The position numbers were made by a program, and so were the translations under genes. Positions 1 through 8,512 of a stretch of 64,000 nucleotides of DNA are shown one piece after another (the first letter of the stretch is position 1; each line of letters begins with the position of its first letter). This DNA comes from Bacillus pseudomycoides (GTDB taxonomy: Bacteria > Bacillota > Bacilli > Bacillales > Bacillaceae_G), in assembly GCF_002551005.1 (NCBI RefSeq), contig NZ_NVOY01000006.1, positions 39,407-103,406 on the forward strand. Reading direction: 5' to 3'. A model generated the notes under the pieces. The model searched no databases. It was not told the origin of the DNA and was given only the letters and a program-made list of their open reading frames with translations.

Positions 1-538
1 TCTCGGCAATTTCTTTATTATTTAATCCATATCCTAATTCCCGCAACACTTCCACTTCTCGTTCTGTTAACTGCTCTATTTGTTTTGGAGCATGTTGCTC
101 AGCAATACTATCTACTTTCGTTCTCTTCAATTCTTTTACAATTTCAGCGGTCATATCTTGCGGGAGTACAACTCCCCCTGCATGCACAGTCAAGATTGCT
201 TGCACAATTGTATCTGTCGCCATATCTTTTAATAAATAGCCACTTGCCCCTTGTTCAAGCGCTTCAAAAATAAGTTCACTATCATTAAACGTCGTCAACA
301 TCAGTACTTTTATATGAGGAAATTGCTCCCTTATTAAACGCGTTCCCTCTACACCATTTGTACGCGGCATCCGAATATCCATTAAAATGATTTCAGGTTG
401 AAGTCGTTCGGCATTTTGCATGGCCTCTTCTCCATCACTTGCAGTTCCAACTACTTCAAGTTCTGGACGTAAATTTAATAACATCGCTAATCCATCACGA
501 ACTAACGACTGATCGTCAACAATCATAATTCGAATCAT
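1..538 (-). CDS. NarL/LuxR-family response regulator (3' end cut by window edge)
   Basis: The ATG is at 538 and the frame is open to base 1, so only the extreme C-terminus is missing. The receiver domain shows the acidic pair D8/D9, the phosphoacceptor D54 in LMDIRMP, the conserved Thr in LTTF and Lys in LLKD. A GerE-type helix-turn-helix begins at LTEREVEVL. The start overlaps the stop of the upstream kinase gene as ATGA, so the two are translationally coupled and form a cognate pair. The domain type is certain; the stimulus is unknown. Confidence 0.93.
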   Translation of the reverse strand, partial: MIRIMIVDDQSLVRDGLAMLLNLRPELEVVGTASDGEEAMQNAERLQPEIILMDIRMPRTNGVEGTRLIREQFPHIKVLMLTTFNDSELIFEALEQGASGYLLKDMATDTIVQAILTVHAGGVVLPQDMTAEIVKELKRTKVDSIAEQHAPKQIEQLTEREVEVLRELGYGLNNKEIAE

Positions 539-1728
539 ACCGCTCCCCCTATTACCCACGTCTTTTCCCTTAGTGGGAACTCCACGTTTAGTTGAAATCC
601 TTTATCTTTTTCACTTTCAAACCGAATCATTCCTCCACGTTCTTCTACACGTTCTTTCATATTAATAAGTCCAAAACCGGGATGCACTTCATTTACGCCT
701 GCTCCATCATCAGAAATGAATATGTGTACCTTTCCATCCAAGCAAGAAAGTTTCATTTCACATGTATTTGCCTTACCATGACGTTTTGCATTTGTTAACG
801 ATTCCTGCATAATACGCAATATAGTTGGGTGTAATGACAACGGAATGATGGCTGGATCACCATGCAATTTAAACGTCGTTCTCACTTTTGTTGCATGCGA
901 AAATTCATGTAACATCTGTCTAATATTACCGACTAAATCCCCTGCATTCTCTTCTTCTTTCAAAGTTCGAACAGATGCTCTCACCTCTTGTAACGATCGT
1001 TTTGCTAACTCATGACATGTTTGCAAAACTGCTCCTGTCTGATCTGATTTCTGTTTCAATAACTCCTCAGCAAGCTGCAGTTGAACAAGTAATGCCGTCA
1101 TATTATGACCAACTGTATCATGAATTTCACGCGCAATTTCATTTCGTTCTTTAACTGCCGTTAATTCTTCCACCTCTTTTGCATATAGCTGCAATTGCTC
1201 ATGCGCTTCTTGAAGCGCTTCATGTGATGAAGTCAATTTTTCATACTGTTCATCTACAGTTTGGCGAGCTAATGTTAGTTTTTTAATTAACCCTCCAGTA
1301 AGAGCACTAAATACAACGAACATAAACGAAATAATATTACCCCAAATTTCAAGTTCTCCAAAATGTTGATATGAATATATTAAAATAGCAAACCAACATA
1401 GAAAGAAAAATCCGATAAAAAAACGGGCTGTCACTTTCGAGCGAACATTAATAAATAAAGTTACCGCATCTACACCAAATAAGATTAAATACAAATCGTT
1501 ATTTGGAAATAAAAATCCAAAGATAGTTGTTACAATCCCATTCAATAACAATATAAAAAACAACCGCCGCTCCCCGTTATGCGGCATCATAAGCAAACAA
1601 TGATTCACAACATACATAAAACAAGCAGCACCAACAAATATTTGCAGACCTAATTCTCCGTGCGGAATATGCAAAGCATACACAACACAAATGAGTACAA
1701 ACATTAATAACCGGGTATATACTAACAT
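535..1728 (-). CDS. Membrane sensor histidine kinase, HisKA_3 (NarX/DesK-like) type
   Basis: 397 residues. Residues 1-150 hold about five or six hydrophobic segments with almost no extracytoplasmic loop. A coiled coil follows (about 155-195), then the dimerisation/phosphoacceptor box with H203 (REIHDTVGH), and a C-terminal HATPase with the DDGAGV and GFGL boxes. The sensor part looks like an intramembrane-sensing kinase with no recognised ligand domain. A ribosome binding site GAGGTG precedes the ATG. Its stop overlaps the start of the response regulator gene. It phosphorylates that regulator by family inference. Confidence 0.92.
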   Translation of the reverse strand: MLVYTRLLMFVLICVVYALHIPHGELGLQIFVGAACFMYVVNHCLLMMPHNGERRLFFILLLNGIVTTIFGFLFPNNDLYLILFGVDAVTLFINVRSKVTARFFIGFFFLCWFAILIYSYQHFGELEIWGNIISFMFVVFSALTGGLIKKLTLARQTVDEQYEKLTSSHEALQEAHEQLQLYAKEVEELTAVKERNEIAREIHDTVGHNMTALLVQLQLAEELLKQKSDQTGAVLQTCHELAKRSLQEVRASVRTLKEEENAGDLVGNIRQMLHEFSHATKVRTTFKLHGDPAIIPLSLHPTILRIMQESLTNAKRHGKANTCEMKLSCLDGKVHIFISDDGAGVNEVHPGFGLINMKERVEERGGMIRFESEKDKGFQLNVEFPLREKTWVIGGAV

Positions 1729-1936
1729 ATGCTTTCACCTCGTATTCAAACAAAATATACAGACTCTATATTCTTTCTCTCCTTATGTCTCCCCTTTTAG
1801 AAATGTAAAAATCCGCATTACCAAACCCTACTTTTCAAAAATGGAAATATCAAACTTGAATTCCAATATACAGAAGATAGGAGGGTTTTATGTTAAAGTA
1901 GAATTGTGGTTAATATTTAAAGGAGCATAATGCCTT

Positions 1937-2128
1937 ATGAATCTAAAAATTAAAAGACCTTTAATTTTATTGATTCCCTTATATATTATTCTCGTTTTAT
2001 TTGATTATAACAATTATAACCAATTTAAATGGGTTAAAAATATTATACAGTCATTATTTTTAGTGGCATTTTATAAATTTCTCATGTGGTTATTTTCTAC
2101 AAAAAAAGAATCAACCTCTAAAAATTAA
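1937..2128 (+). CDS. Small two-helix membrane protein, unknown function
   Basis: 63 residues: a basic N-terminus, a hydrophobic helix at about 8-23, a polar middle rich in Asn/Tyr, a second hydrophobic helix at about 39-55 and a charged tail. AAAGGAG lies 12 bases before the ATG. An overlapping ATG at 1930 would give only seven codons. It is transcribed towards the ABC-F gene and ends about 75 bases before the shared hairpin. I do not recognise the family. Confidence 0.55.
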   Translation: MNLKIKRPLILLIPLYIILVLFDYNNYNQFKWVKNIIQSLFLVAFYKFLMWLFSTKKESTSKN

Positions 2129-2201
2129 ACAGATTACGTGTAATACAACAACAAAGCGATGACTTAAATAAATTTGTATATAAGATAAATCCATACAATT
2201 T

Positions 2202-2226
2202 AAAAAGCTGGTATACACCAGCTTTT
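2202..2226 (-). terminator. Terminator of the ABC-F gene (probably bidirectional)
   Basis: AAAGCTGGT and ACCAGCTTT arms around a two-base loop, with A/T tracts on both sides. The ABC-F stop codon is inside the hairpin, and the small gene at 1937 converges on it. Confidence 0.8.
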
Positions 2227-4090
2227 AATCTTTCATATCTATACCATTCTCCAAATCCTCATATAATTTTGTTCTTAACAACTCTTTTTGCTCTTTTTCA
2301 TGATGCAGCTTCTCTAGTTCTGCAACATTTTTCGTTTTAGCCATTTGGCAATCTAACTCGTATATACTTTTCTCTACATTCATAAGCTGTTCTTCCAGAT
2401 CGACAATCTCCTTATTTATAGGCTTTGGCACGGCTGCTACTCGTTCCTTTTTCACAACGCTTCGTTGTTCTTTTTCTCTTTTTTCTTGCCACTTTTCACG
2501 TGCCCAAGCGTAATTTCCAGTAAATCCATACGCTGTTTGATTATCAATCCAATACGTTTTAGGGAACAATTTATTTAAGAAATAACGGTCATGAGAAACA
2601 GCCAAAATCGTTCCATTATACTGTTCAAGTGCCTCTTCTAATACTTCTCTCGATTCAATATCAAGGTGATTTGTCGGTTCATCAAGTACAAGAAAATTAA
2701 TATCTTGATACATAAGCTGGGCCAATCGTAAACGCATTCGTTCGCCCCCGCTTAATTGATTCACCTTTTTAAATACAGCTAGGCCGTAGAATAGAAAGCG
2801 GGCAAGGATATGACGCGCTTCTCCTTCCGTTACTGCTACCTGCTCTCGGAACATTTCTAATACCGTTTGTTTACCGTTCACCTTCATATGTTGAGACAAA
2901 TAGCCAAGCTTTACTCCGCTACCAATGCGAATTTCACCTGTATCTGGATTCATTTCTTGTAATAATAATTTCAATAACGTTGTCTTTCCTGTACCGTTCC
3001 GTCCAACAATCGCAACGCGCTCTTGAAAACGAACATGTAATTCTACATTTTGAAATAACACATATTCATCAAAATTCTTTCCCACTTCTTTCATGATCAC
3101 AACGTCTTTCCCGCTTCGTTCTTGTCCTTCAAACTGAAGACCCATTTGCTTATGCTCTAAAATTGGTTTCTTCAATTTTTCCATTCGCTCTAGAGCGCGT
3201 TCCATATTGTGAGCGCGTTTATGCAATCCCTCGTTTGGCGGATTTGCTTGATTGGCCCATTCCCTAAGCCTTTTAATGGCTTCCTTCATTTTCTTTATTT
3301 TCTTTTGCTGCTCTTGATATGCTTGAAACTCTTGCAATAATCTTTCTTCTTTCTCCTTTACAAACTGTGAATAGTTCGTATGGTAAACATGTATTTCCCC
3401 ATCTTCTAAATCAAAAATCTTCGTTACGACTTCATCCAAGAAATAACGATCATGTGAAATGACAACAACTGTCCCATCATATTCCTTTAAAAATTGCTCA
3501 AGCCATTCCACTGCGAATAAATCTAAATGGTTTGTCGGTTCGTCTAGGAGCAATAAGTCCGGCTTTTTAAGGAGCATATATGCAAGACTCACTTTCGTCT
3601 GTTCACCGCCGCTTAGTTCTATAAAGCTGCGCGAAAATAATTCCGTCACTTGCAGACCGTTAGCCACTTTCATCATATTCGCTTCTATTTCATAACCGCC
3701 TAGAAACGAAAACTGTTCCTGTATTTCTCCGTACTCCGCCATTATTTTTTCCGTAACGTTTACGGCCATCTTCTCTTCAAGTTCCCTCATCTTTCTTTCT
3801 AATGCTTGCTCTTTCGCAAACGCAGAACGTAATACATCATATACAGTCATTCCTTCAGTAAACTTCGGAATTTGGGCAACATGACCAATACGCGTACCTT
3901 TCTTCATGTGTATCGCACCGCCATCCACATGTTCAATTCCCGTTAACAGTTGAAAAATTGTTGTTTTCCCACTGCCATTTCGGCCAACTAAACCAATACG
4001 TTCACCTTTCTTTATTTCAAATGATATATTTTCAAATATGATATTTCCACCAAACGTCTTCGCTATATTATTTACACTACAAATCATCAT
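2225..4090 (-). CDS. ABC-F ATPase, probable antibiotic-resistance (ribosome protection) type
   Basis: Two ABC domains with no membrane segments: Walker A GRNGSGKTT and GRNGTGKTT, signature LSGGEQ and LSGGER, Walker B LLLLDEPTNHLD and LVLDEPTNHLD. They are joined by a charged helical linker around REWANQANPPNEGLHKRA, and a coiled tail follows. This is the ABC-F plan; such proteins act on ribosomes rather than as transporters. I chose the ATG at 4090 (M-M-I-C) because AAAGGAG sits 10 bases upstream. The longer open frame to 4153 is the transcribed attenuator hairpin. The leader peptide and two terminators upstream are typical of inducible resistance ABC-Fs (Vga/Vml/Msr class), not of housekeeping ones. 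The drug class cannot be read from the sequence. Confidence 0.88.
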   Translation of the reverse strand: MMICSVNNIAKTFGGNIIFENISFEIKKGERIGLVGRNGSGKTTIFQLLTGIEHVDGGAIHMKKGTRIGHVAQIPKFTEGMTVYDVLRSAFAKEQALERKMRELEEKMAVNVTEKIMAEYGEIQEQFSFLGGYEIEANMMKVANGLQVTELFSRSFIELSGGEQTKVSLAYMLLKKPDLLLLDEPTNHLDLFAVEWLEQFLKEYDGTVVVISHDRYFLDEVVTKIFDLEDGEIHVYHTNYSQFVKEKEERLLQEFQAYQEQQKKIKKMKEAIKRLREWANQANPPNEGLHKRAHNMERALERMEKLKKPILEHKQMGLQFEGQERSGKDVVIMKEVGKNFDEYVLFQNVELHVRFQERVAIVGRNGTGKTTLLKLLLQEMNPDTGEIRIGSGVKLGYLSQHMKVNGKQTVLEMFREQVAVTEGEARHILARFLFYGLAVFKKVNQLSGGERMRLRLAQLMYQDINFLVLDEPTNHLDIESREVLEEALEQYNGTILAVSHDRYFLNKLFPKTYWIDNQTAYGFTGNYAWAREKWQEKREKEQRSVVKKERVAAVPKPINKEIVDLEEQLMNVEKSIYELDCQMAKTKNVAELEKLHHEKEQKELLRTKLYEDLENGIDMKD

Positions 4091-4113
4091 CTTTTCCGTA
4101 CTCCTTTCAACGT

Positions 4114-4150
4114 AAAAAAGCCATGAGTAAAGAACCTTACCCACGGCTTT
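4114..4150 (-). terminator. Attenuator terminator 2 in the ABC-F leader
   Basis: Read on the minus strand, AAGCC...GGCTT arms are followed by a TTTTTT tract, only 24 bases before the ABC-F start codon. A functional terminator here must be relieved for the gene to be expressed. Confidence 0.8.
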
Positions 4151-4163
4151 CATTTCAAAATAG

Positions 4164-4190
4164 AAAAGGGAACTACCATAGTTCCCTTTT
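4164..4190 (-). terminator. Attenuator terminator 1 in the ABC-F leader
   Basis: Compact hairpin with AAAAGGGAACTA and TAGTTCCCTTTT arms and a three-base loop, followed by CTATTTT. It lies 33 bases after the leader peptide stop codon, the geometry of ribosome-mediated attenuation. Confidence 0.8.
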
Positions 4191-4222
4191 CACACGTTTC
4201 TATAAAATGGGTGAAGAGACCT

Positions 4223-4357
4223 CTATCGTTCAATAGTTATTATGAAATTGCTAAAAAAGGGCATACGTATCCCGTTAGCAACTACACGATGAAAAATTGC
4301 ACGACAAATGTAGATAAAATCTAAAAATTGCGTGCGCATAACTATAGAACGATTCAT
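4223..4357 (-). CDS. Leader peptide of the ABC-F gene (44 aa)
   Basis: A short frame begins with ATG at 4357 behind the ribosome binding site GAGGTG and ends with TAG just before the tandem hairpins. It encodes a 44-residue, Ile/Phe/Arg-rich peptide starting MNRSIVMRTQ. Its role is inferred from position: a ribosome stalled by an antibiotic on this frame would change folding of the two downstream terminators. A TATAAT box at 4405-4400 lies about 45 bases upstream of the start. Confidence 0.65.
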   Translation of the reverse strand: MNRSIVMRTQFLDFIYICRAIFHRVVANGIRMPFFSNFIITIER

Positions 4358-4399
4358 CTCTTTCACCTCTTTCGTACGGAATTTTATACTTACCTTTTC

Positions 4400-4405
4400 A
4401 TTATA
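4400..4405 (-). promoter_or_regulatory. -10 box of the ABC-F leader transcript
   Basis: A perfect TATAAT on the minus strand about 45 bases upstream of the leader-peptide ATG. No good -35 box is visible at 17 bases (TATCCA is the best). Confidence 0.5.
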
Positions 4406-4511
4406 CTCTCCTAAAATACGTTTGGATAGTCATTTTTCTGAAAATAATGTAAATAGACATATCCATACATAAAAGACAGCTGTGACCCAAAAATAAAAGG
4501 AGGAATAACAC

Positions 4512-4589
4512 ATGATAGATATTGTAAAAACCGTTATTCACATTTTAATTGATGCAAAACCAATCGTTGATGAAATTAATAATGTATGA
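4512..4589 (+). CDS. 25-residue amphipathic peptide, unknown function
   Basis: AAAGGAGG lies 10 bases before the ATG, an unusually good ribosome binding site for such a short frame. The peptide (MIDIVKTVIHILIDAKPIVD, then EINNV) alternates aliphatic and charged residues as an amphipathic helix would. It has its own terminator directly downstream, shared with the convergent transporter gene. It resembles small secreted or membrane-active helical peptides only in general character. No family is claimed. Confidence 0.5.
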   Translation: MIDIVKTVIHILIDAKPIVDEINNV

Positions 4590-4602
4590 AAAGATGACAA
4601 AA

Positions 4603-4654
4603 AAAGTAAAGACGAGATATCCTAAATCAAGCAGGATATCTCGTCTTCACTTTG
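4603..4654. terminator. Bidirectional terminator between the 25-aa peptide and the BmrA-like gene
   Basis: Stem of about 20 bp (AAGTAAAGACGAGATATCC with its complement, one mismatch), loop of eight bases, A-tract on the left. The stop codon of the transporter lies within the stem. Confidence 0.85.
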
Positions 4655-6376
4655 CTCCATAGCAAATTGCTGTTGGACAATTTTTTTGTAATATGCATGA
4701 TTCTCCATCAGTTCCTCATGCGTACCTACACCAGTAATATTTCCATCCTCTAATACAAGAATTTGATCTGCTTGTAAAATTGTCGATAAGCGGTGAGCAA
4801 TGACAAACGTCGTCTTATTTAACGATACATTCAACAAAGCCTCTTGTATTTTTGCTTCTGATTCCGAATCTAAGCTAGCCGTTGCTTCATCTAATAATAA
4901 AAATTCAGCACCTCGCAACAATGCACGTGCAATCGCAATTCGCTGTCTCTGACCACCCGATAGTTGGTTTCCCCGCTCTCCAACTTCTGTATCGTATCCC
5001 TTCGGAAATTGCATAATAAAATCGTGGGCATTTGCTAACTTTGCTGCCTTCACCATTTCTTCATTCGTAACAGAACAATTTACACCATACTTAATATTTT
5101 CTTTAATCGTTCCAGATAAAATTGGCGATGACTGCGCTACATAACTGAAATGATTACGCCAGTCATAAATGTTACTGTTCCGATACGAAATTCCATTTAA
5201 TACAATATCACCTGTAGTCGGTTCATAAAATCGTTCCATAAGAGAAAAGACTGTACTTTTCCCTGAACCACTTGGACCAACTAAAGCAGTCATCGAGCCT
5301 TTTGTAACTGCAAACGAAATATTTTTTAGCAACGGCTCTCGCTGATCATAACTAAAACTTACTTGTTCAAACTTTAAGCATTCTGGTGCTTCTAAAATTT
5401 GCTCCGTCTGAACAACTTCTTCTTCTTTTTCCTCCAAAATTTGAAATAAGCGGCGCGTAGAACCTTTCGCCTCTTGAAAGCTCGTCACAAACTGATTCAT
5501 TTCTACAAAGGGAATTAATATTTGAAATAAATATAAGATAAATGCAACAAGTTCACCAGAGGAGATTAACCCTTGGTCAACACGCCAAACACCAAATCCG
5601 ACAACTCCCATTAAAATAACTAACGTGGATCCTCCAAGAATTGGGCTTAAAATCGATCTAATCTTTGCCCGTTTCATCCCGTACTGAAATAGCGTTTGAA
5701 ACTGTTCTTTCCCTCGTTCATATTCAACTGCTTCTGTATTGTACGATTTAATTAATTTTATTTCTCCAAGCGTTTGCGATAAAAATGCTGTCAACTCCGA
5801 CATTTGCTTTTGCTCTTGATCAGATAAGTCATTAATCTTTTTCCCAAGTGGTAGAACAACAAACAATGTAATAGGAACTGCTAATAACAATACAAGTGTC
5901 ATTGAAACATCAAGCATAAACAAAATCCCAATTGATACGATAATTGATAATATGTTTGTGAGCAGTTGTATAATATCGTCGGAAATTAACTTCATTAATA
6001 CCGTTGTATCATTTGTAATCCGGCTCACCATTTCACCGGAACGATTTTTATCATAATAAGAAACCGGTAAATTTAATAACTTCACCCATACTTTCTCACG
6101 AATTGTTCGCACAATCCCTTCTCCAACTCGCGATAAAACATATAAAGAAATAGCAGAACTCGCAAACTCAAGCAACAATAGCACAACGATTGTTCCTAAA
6201 ACAGGCAATGAAAATCCTTTCGAAAAGCTTTCCATTAAATTTTTAATAAACAGTGGGATACATAACCCAGCAATCGTTGAGAAAATGGAAAAAATTAATC
6301 CGATCACAAATAGCTTTTTTGAGGGATTTGCAATACGCCATATCTCTCGAAATGATACATTTTTTTCTTCTTCCAT
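4622..6376 (-). CDS. ABC multidrug exporter half-transporter (BmrA-like)
   Basis: 584 residues: a six-helix ABC exporter membrane domain (about 20-320) followed by an ATPase domain with Walker A GPSGSGKST, signature LSGGQRQR, Walker B FLLLDEAT and the H-loop IAHRLST. Length and order match homodimeric BmrA/LmrA-type exporters, which pump hydrophobic drugs out of the cell. RBS AGAAGGGA precedes the ATG. It stands alone. The substrate is inferred from the family only. Confidence 0.88.
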   Translation of the reverse strand: MEEEKNVSFREIWRIANPSKKLFVIGLIFSIFSTIAGLCIPLFIKNLMESFSKGFSLPVLGTIVVLLLLEFASSAISLYVLSRVGEGIVRTIREKVWVKLLNLPVSYYDKNRSGEMVSRITNDTTVLMKLISDDIIQLLTNILSIIVSIGILFMLDVSMTLVLLLAVPITLFVVLPLGKKINDLSDQEQKQMSELTAFLSQTLGEIKLIKSYNTEAVEYERGKEQFQTLFQYGMKRAKIRSILSPILGGSTLVILMGVVGFGVWRVDQGLISSGELVAFILYLFQILIPFVEMNQFVTSFQEAKGSTRRLFQILEEKEEEVVQTEQILEAPECLKFEQVSFSYDQREPLLKNISFAVTKGSMTALVGPSGSGKSTVFSLMERFYEPTTGDIVLNGISYRNSNIYDWRNHFSYVAQSSPILSGTIKENIKYGVNCSVTNEEMVKAAKLANAHDFIMQFPKGYDTEVGERGNQLSGGQRQRIAIARALLRGAEFLLLDEATASLDSESEAKIQEALLNVSLNKTTFVIAHRLSTILQADQILVLEDGNITGVGTHEELMENHAYYKKIVQQQFAMEQSEDEISCLI

Positions 6377-6482
6377 ACAATAATCCCTTCTTCTAATTTT
6401 TTCCTAATTCCACTATAAAGGATTTAAAATGACTTTTCACGAATATGTACTAGTTGGAATATGACAAATAGGGGGGGGAAAT

Positions 6483-6788
6483 ATGTTTTTAGCAATGGTA
6501 AATTATATCCAACCACTTGAAGTTGTAGAGCACTATCTAGAGAAGCACATTCAATTTTCAGATAAATACTACGACCTAAACAAGTTCATATTTTCAGGCC
6601 GCCGCAATCCTCGCGTTGGTGGAATCATTTTAATGAATGCCGCATCGAAACAAGAGGCAGAAGCAATTATGGCGGAAGATCCATTTTATATTCATAACAT
6701 CGCTCGTTATGAAATAATTGAATTTACACCAACAAAATATGCAGAACCTTTTCAAGTATTTCTTAACAATACTCCGAATACAAGATAA
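6483..6788 (+). CDS. YciI-like (YCII) domain protein
   Basis: 101 residues with the ferredoxin-like YCII pattern: an N-terminal beta strand FLAMVNY, a conserved His in LEKHIQFSDKYY, a central strand GGIILMNA and DPFYIHNIARYEIIEF near the end. YCII proteins are small, often dimeric, and mostly of unknown function. A G-rich ribosome binding site (GGGGGGG) lies directly upstream; M1 or M5 could be the start. A 35-base gap separates it from the next gene, so the two probably form an operon. Confidence 0.75.
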   Translation: MFLAMVNYIQPLEVVEHYLEKHIQFSDKYYDLNKFIFSGRRNPRVGGIILMNAASKQEAEAIMAEDPFYIHNIARYEIIEFTPTKYAEPFQVFLNNTPNTR

Positions 6789-6823
6789 TTTCTCATATAC
6801 ATACGGCTACAGGGGGGAGAAAA

Positions 6824-7591
6824 ATGGAGACACAACAGCAGCTATACTTTGTAAATCAGATTAGTCAACAAAAACCAAACAGCATGCAAAATAAAGAGAC
6901 ATCTTGCCCATTTTGCGACCACACACAACTAAGCGATATTTTAGAAACGGATGAGACAATCATTTGGCTAAAAAATAAATATCCAACATTACAACATACA
7001 TTACAAACAGTCATTATCGAAACCGATAACTGTCATGATCATATTGCAACCTATACCCAAGAGCATATGCGAAAGCTTATCCGATTTTCAGTTGGGCACT
7101 GGTTATCGTTAGAGCAAAGCGGAAAATTCCAATCTGTTATTTTATATAAAAACCATGGACCTCTATCAGGGGGAACAATCCACCATGCACACATGCAAAT
7201 TATCGGTATGGAACAGGTCAACTATCGACAAAATATAAAAATCGAACACTTCAAAGGAATCGTTGTAAGCAAAGAACACGGAATTGAACTAAATATTTCT
7301 ACTCATCCCATTATCGGTTTTACAGAGTTTAACATTCTAATAGAAAATACAACTCAAATTAACCTAATGGCTGATTATATTCAAAAAACAGTACGCTACG
7401 TATTACACGATTTTCATAAACGGTGTAATAGTTATAACATGTTCTTTTATAGCTTAGATGGAAACATTATATGTAAAATTGTTCCACGTTTTATCGTTTC
7501 ACCGCTATACGTTGGCTATAACATCCCTCAAGTTTCTACGCAATTACAAACAGTAAAAGAACAGCTAGAGACATATTTTACAGAAAAATAG
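6824..7591 (+). CDS. HIT/GalT-like protein (DUF4931-type)
   Basis: 255 residues. An N-terminal CPFC pair suggests half of a zinc site. Near residue 125 GGTIHHAHMQI gives the His-X-His-X-Gln signature of the HIT/galactose-1-phosphate uridylyltransferase superfamily, preceded by an LYKNHGPLSGG segment. This fits a nucleotidyl transferase or hydrolase. It differs from true GalT in length and lacks the second half. RBS GGGGGGA. It follows the YciI-like gene in a likely two-gene operon. The substrate is unknown. Confidence 0.7.
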   Translation: METQQQLYFVNQISQQKPNSMQNKETSCPFCDHTQLSDILETDETIIWLKNKYPTLQHTLQTVIIETDNCHDHIATYTQEHMRKLIRFSVGHWLSLEQSGKFQSVILYKNHGPLSGGTIHHAHMQIIGMEQVNYRQNIKIEHFKGIVVSKEHGIELNISTHPIIGFTEFNILIENTTQINLMADYIQKTVRYVLHDFHKRCNSYNMFFYSLDGNIICKIVPRFIVSPLYVGYNIPQVSTQLQTVKEQLETYFTEK

Positions 7592-7616
7592 AGTAGGTCA
7601 TCACGTAACCTACTCT
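7590..7616. terminator. Bidirectional terminator
   Basis: AGAGTAGGT and ACCTACTCT arms between the convergent HIT-like and transglycosylase genes. Confidence 0.8.
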
Positions 7617-8143
7617 TTCATAACGCCTTTATTTTGATAATACACATTCTCTAATCCAATATTATATTTCATATTTTTATCCGTCCACTCTGTCCCAAGA
7701 GTACCAGGCCAACCAGATGTGTTCGCCACATATTTAAGTAACTCAAATTCTGTTAACCCTTTTTCCATACCTCTTTTATATCCTTTTGCCAAATGAGACA
7801 TAGCAATTTCAGCATTTTTGCGCGGATCTTTTAACTCCTCATCTGTTACATTTTCAGGAGCAAGTCCACCACCGCGATGCAGTTGAAACAACCCAAACGA
7901 TGTTCCATGATCCCCAACAGCCTTTGGATTAAAACGACTCTCATGCTCGGCAATTGTAAGAGGTATCCATTCCGGGAGATTATATTTCTTAGCCTCTTCG
8001 CCAATAATTTGTTTCATCTGTTTTGCTTCTTCTGAATCAACATAACTCGTTTGGCTTACAGGTTTTCCCGCACCTTCTGATTCGCCTCGAAAAAACATAT
8101 ATACTCCAAAAACAACTAAGAATCCTATAAAAAATTTCTTCAT
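7610..8143 (-). CDS. Membrane-anchored lytic transglycosylase (SLT domain)
   Basis: I chose the ATG at 8143 (MKKFFIGFLVV), preceded by AGAGGTAA; the frame continues upstream to 8209 without a good start. An N-terminal hydrophobic segment of about 17 residues acts as signal or anchor. The SLT domain shows the catalytic Glu in TIAEHESRFNP, then GDHGTSFGLFQLH and the ANTSGWPG region. It would cleave peptidoglycan at the outer membrane face, producing anhydro-muropeptides. About 177 residues, short for the family but with all key motifs. Confidence 0.8.
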   Translation of the reverse strand: MKKFFIGFLVVFGVYMFFRGESEGAGKPVSQTSYVDSEEAKQMKQIIGEEAKKYNLPEWIPLTIAEHESRFNPKAVGDHGTSFGLFQLHRGGGLAPENVTDEELKDPRKNAEIAMSHLAKGYKRGMEKGLTEFELLKYVANTSGWPGTLGTEWTDKNMKYNIGLENVYYQNKGVMKE

Positions 8144-8300
8144 GTATATTACCTCTTCTTTCGCTGAAATTTGTCCCCTTTCAGCATTACGTATATACAA
8201 CTGCTTCATTATCTATCATACCAAGAATATACAGCTCCAACATCCTTCTTAAGTCTGATTTTGCAATGCAGAAGGTACGAAACAAATATAAAAATGTAAT

Positions 8301-8348
8301 ATTTCTCTATTAATCATTGAAACTAGTTTCAATGATTAATAGAGAAAT
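8301..8348. repeat. 48-bp perfect palindrome
   Basis: Both 24-base arms are exactly complementary, meeting at the central ACTAGT. No T-tract follows, so it is not a classic terminator. It sits between the divergently placed transglycosylase and TatD genes and directly abuts a bcr1-like repeat. Confidence 0.9.
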
Positions 8349-8512
8349 CCACTTTAAATTTTTGACATATAGATTGCTGCTATGCAGAATACATCATGAC
8401 CTGCACTTGCCAGGAAAAAGCCTGACCGCTCCTACACATGGCCAGACTCTCTCGCCCACTTAAAAGAAAAGGATTTTTATGTCCTTTTTCAACTTGGATT
8501 TATATATTTATA
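8346..8512 (+). repeat. bcr1-like repeat, copy 1 (shortened)
   Basis: Shares with copies at 22.7, 35.8 and 63.3 kb the blocks GACATATA, GCTGCTATGCAGAATACA, CCTGACCG, GGCCAGA-CTCTCGCCCAC and the AAAGAAAAGG tail. The middle section containing TTGTTTTAAACCTTGCATGT is missing here. Bcr1 is a short non-coding repeat of the B. cereus group with mobile-element features. Confidence 0.8.

Noticed and set aside
1691-1930. 79-aa frame on the plus strand
   Set aside because: It begins inside the kinase gene on the opposite strand and has no ribosome binding site.
4091-4153. N-terminal extension of the ABC-F protein
   Set aside because: The DNA is a terminator hairpin, and the ATG at 4090 has a clear ribosome binding site.
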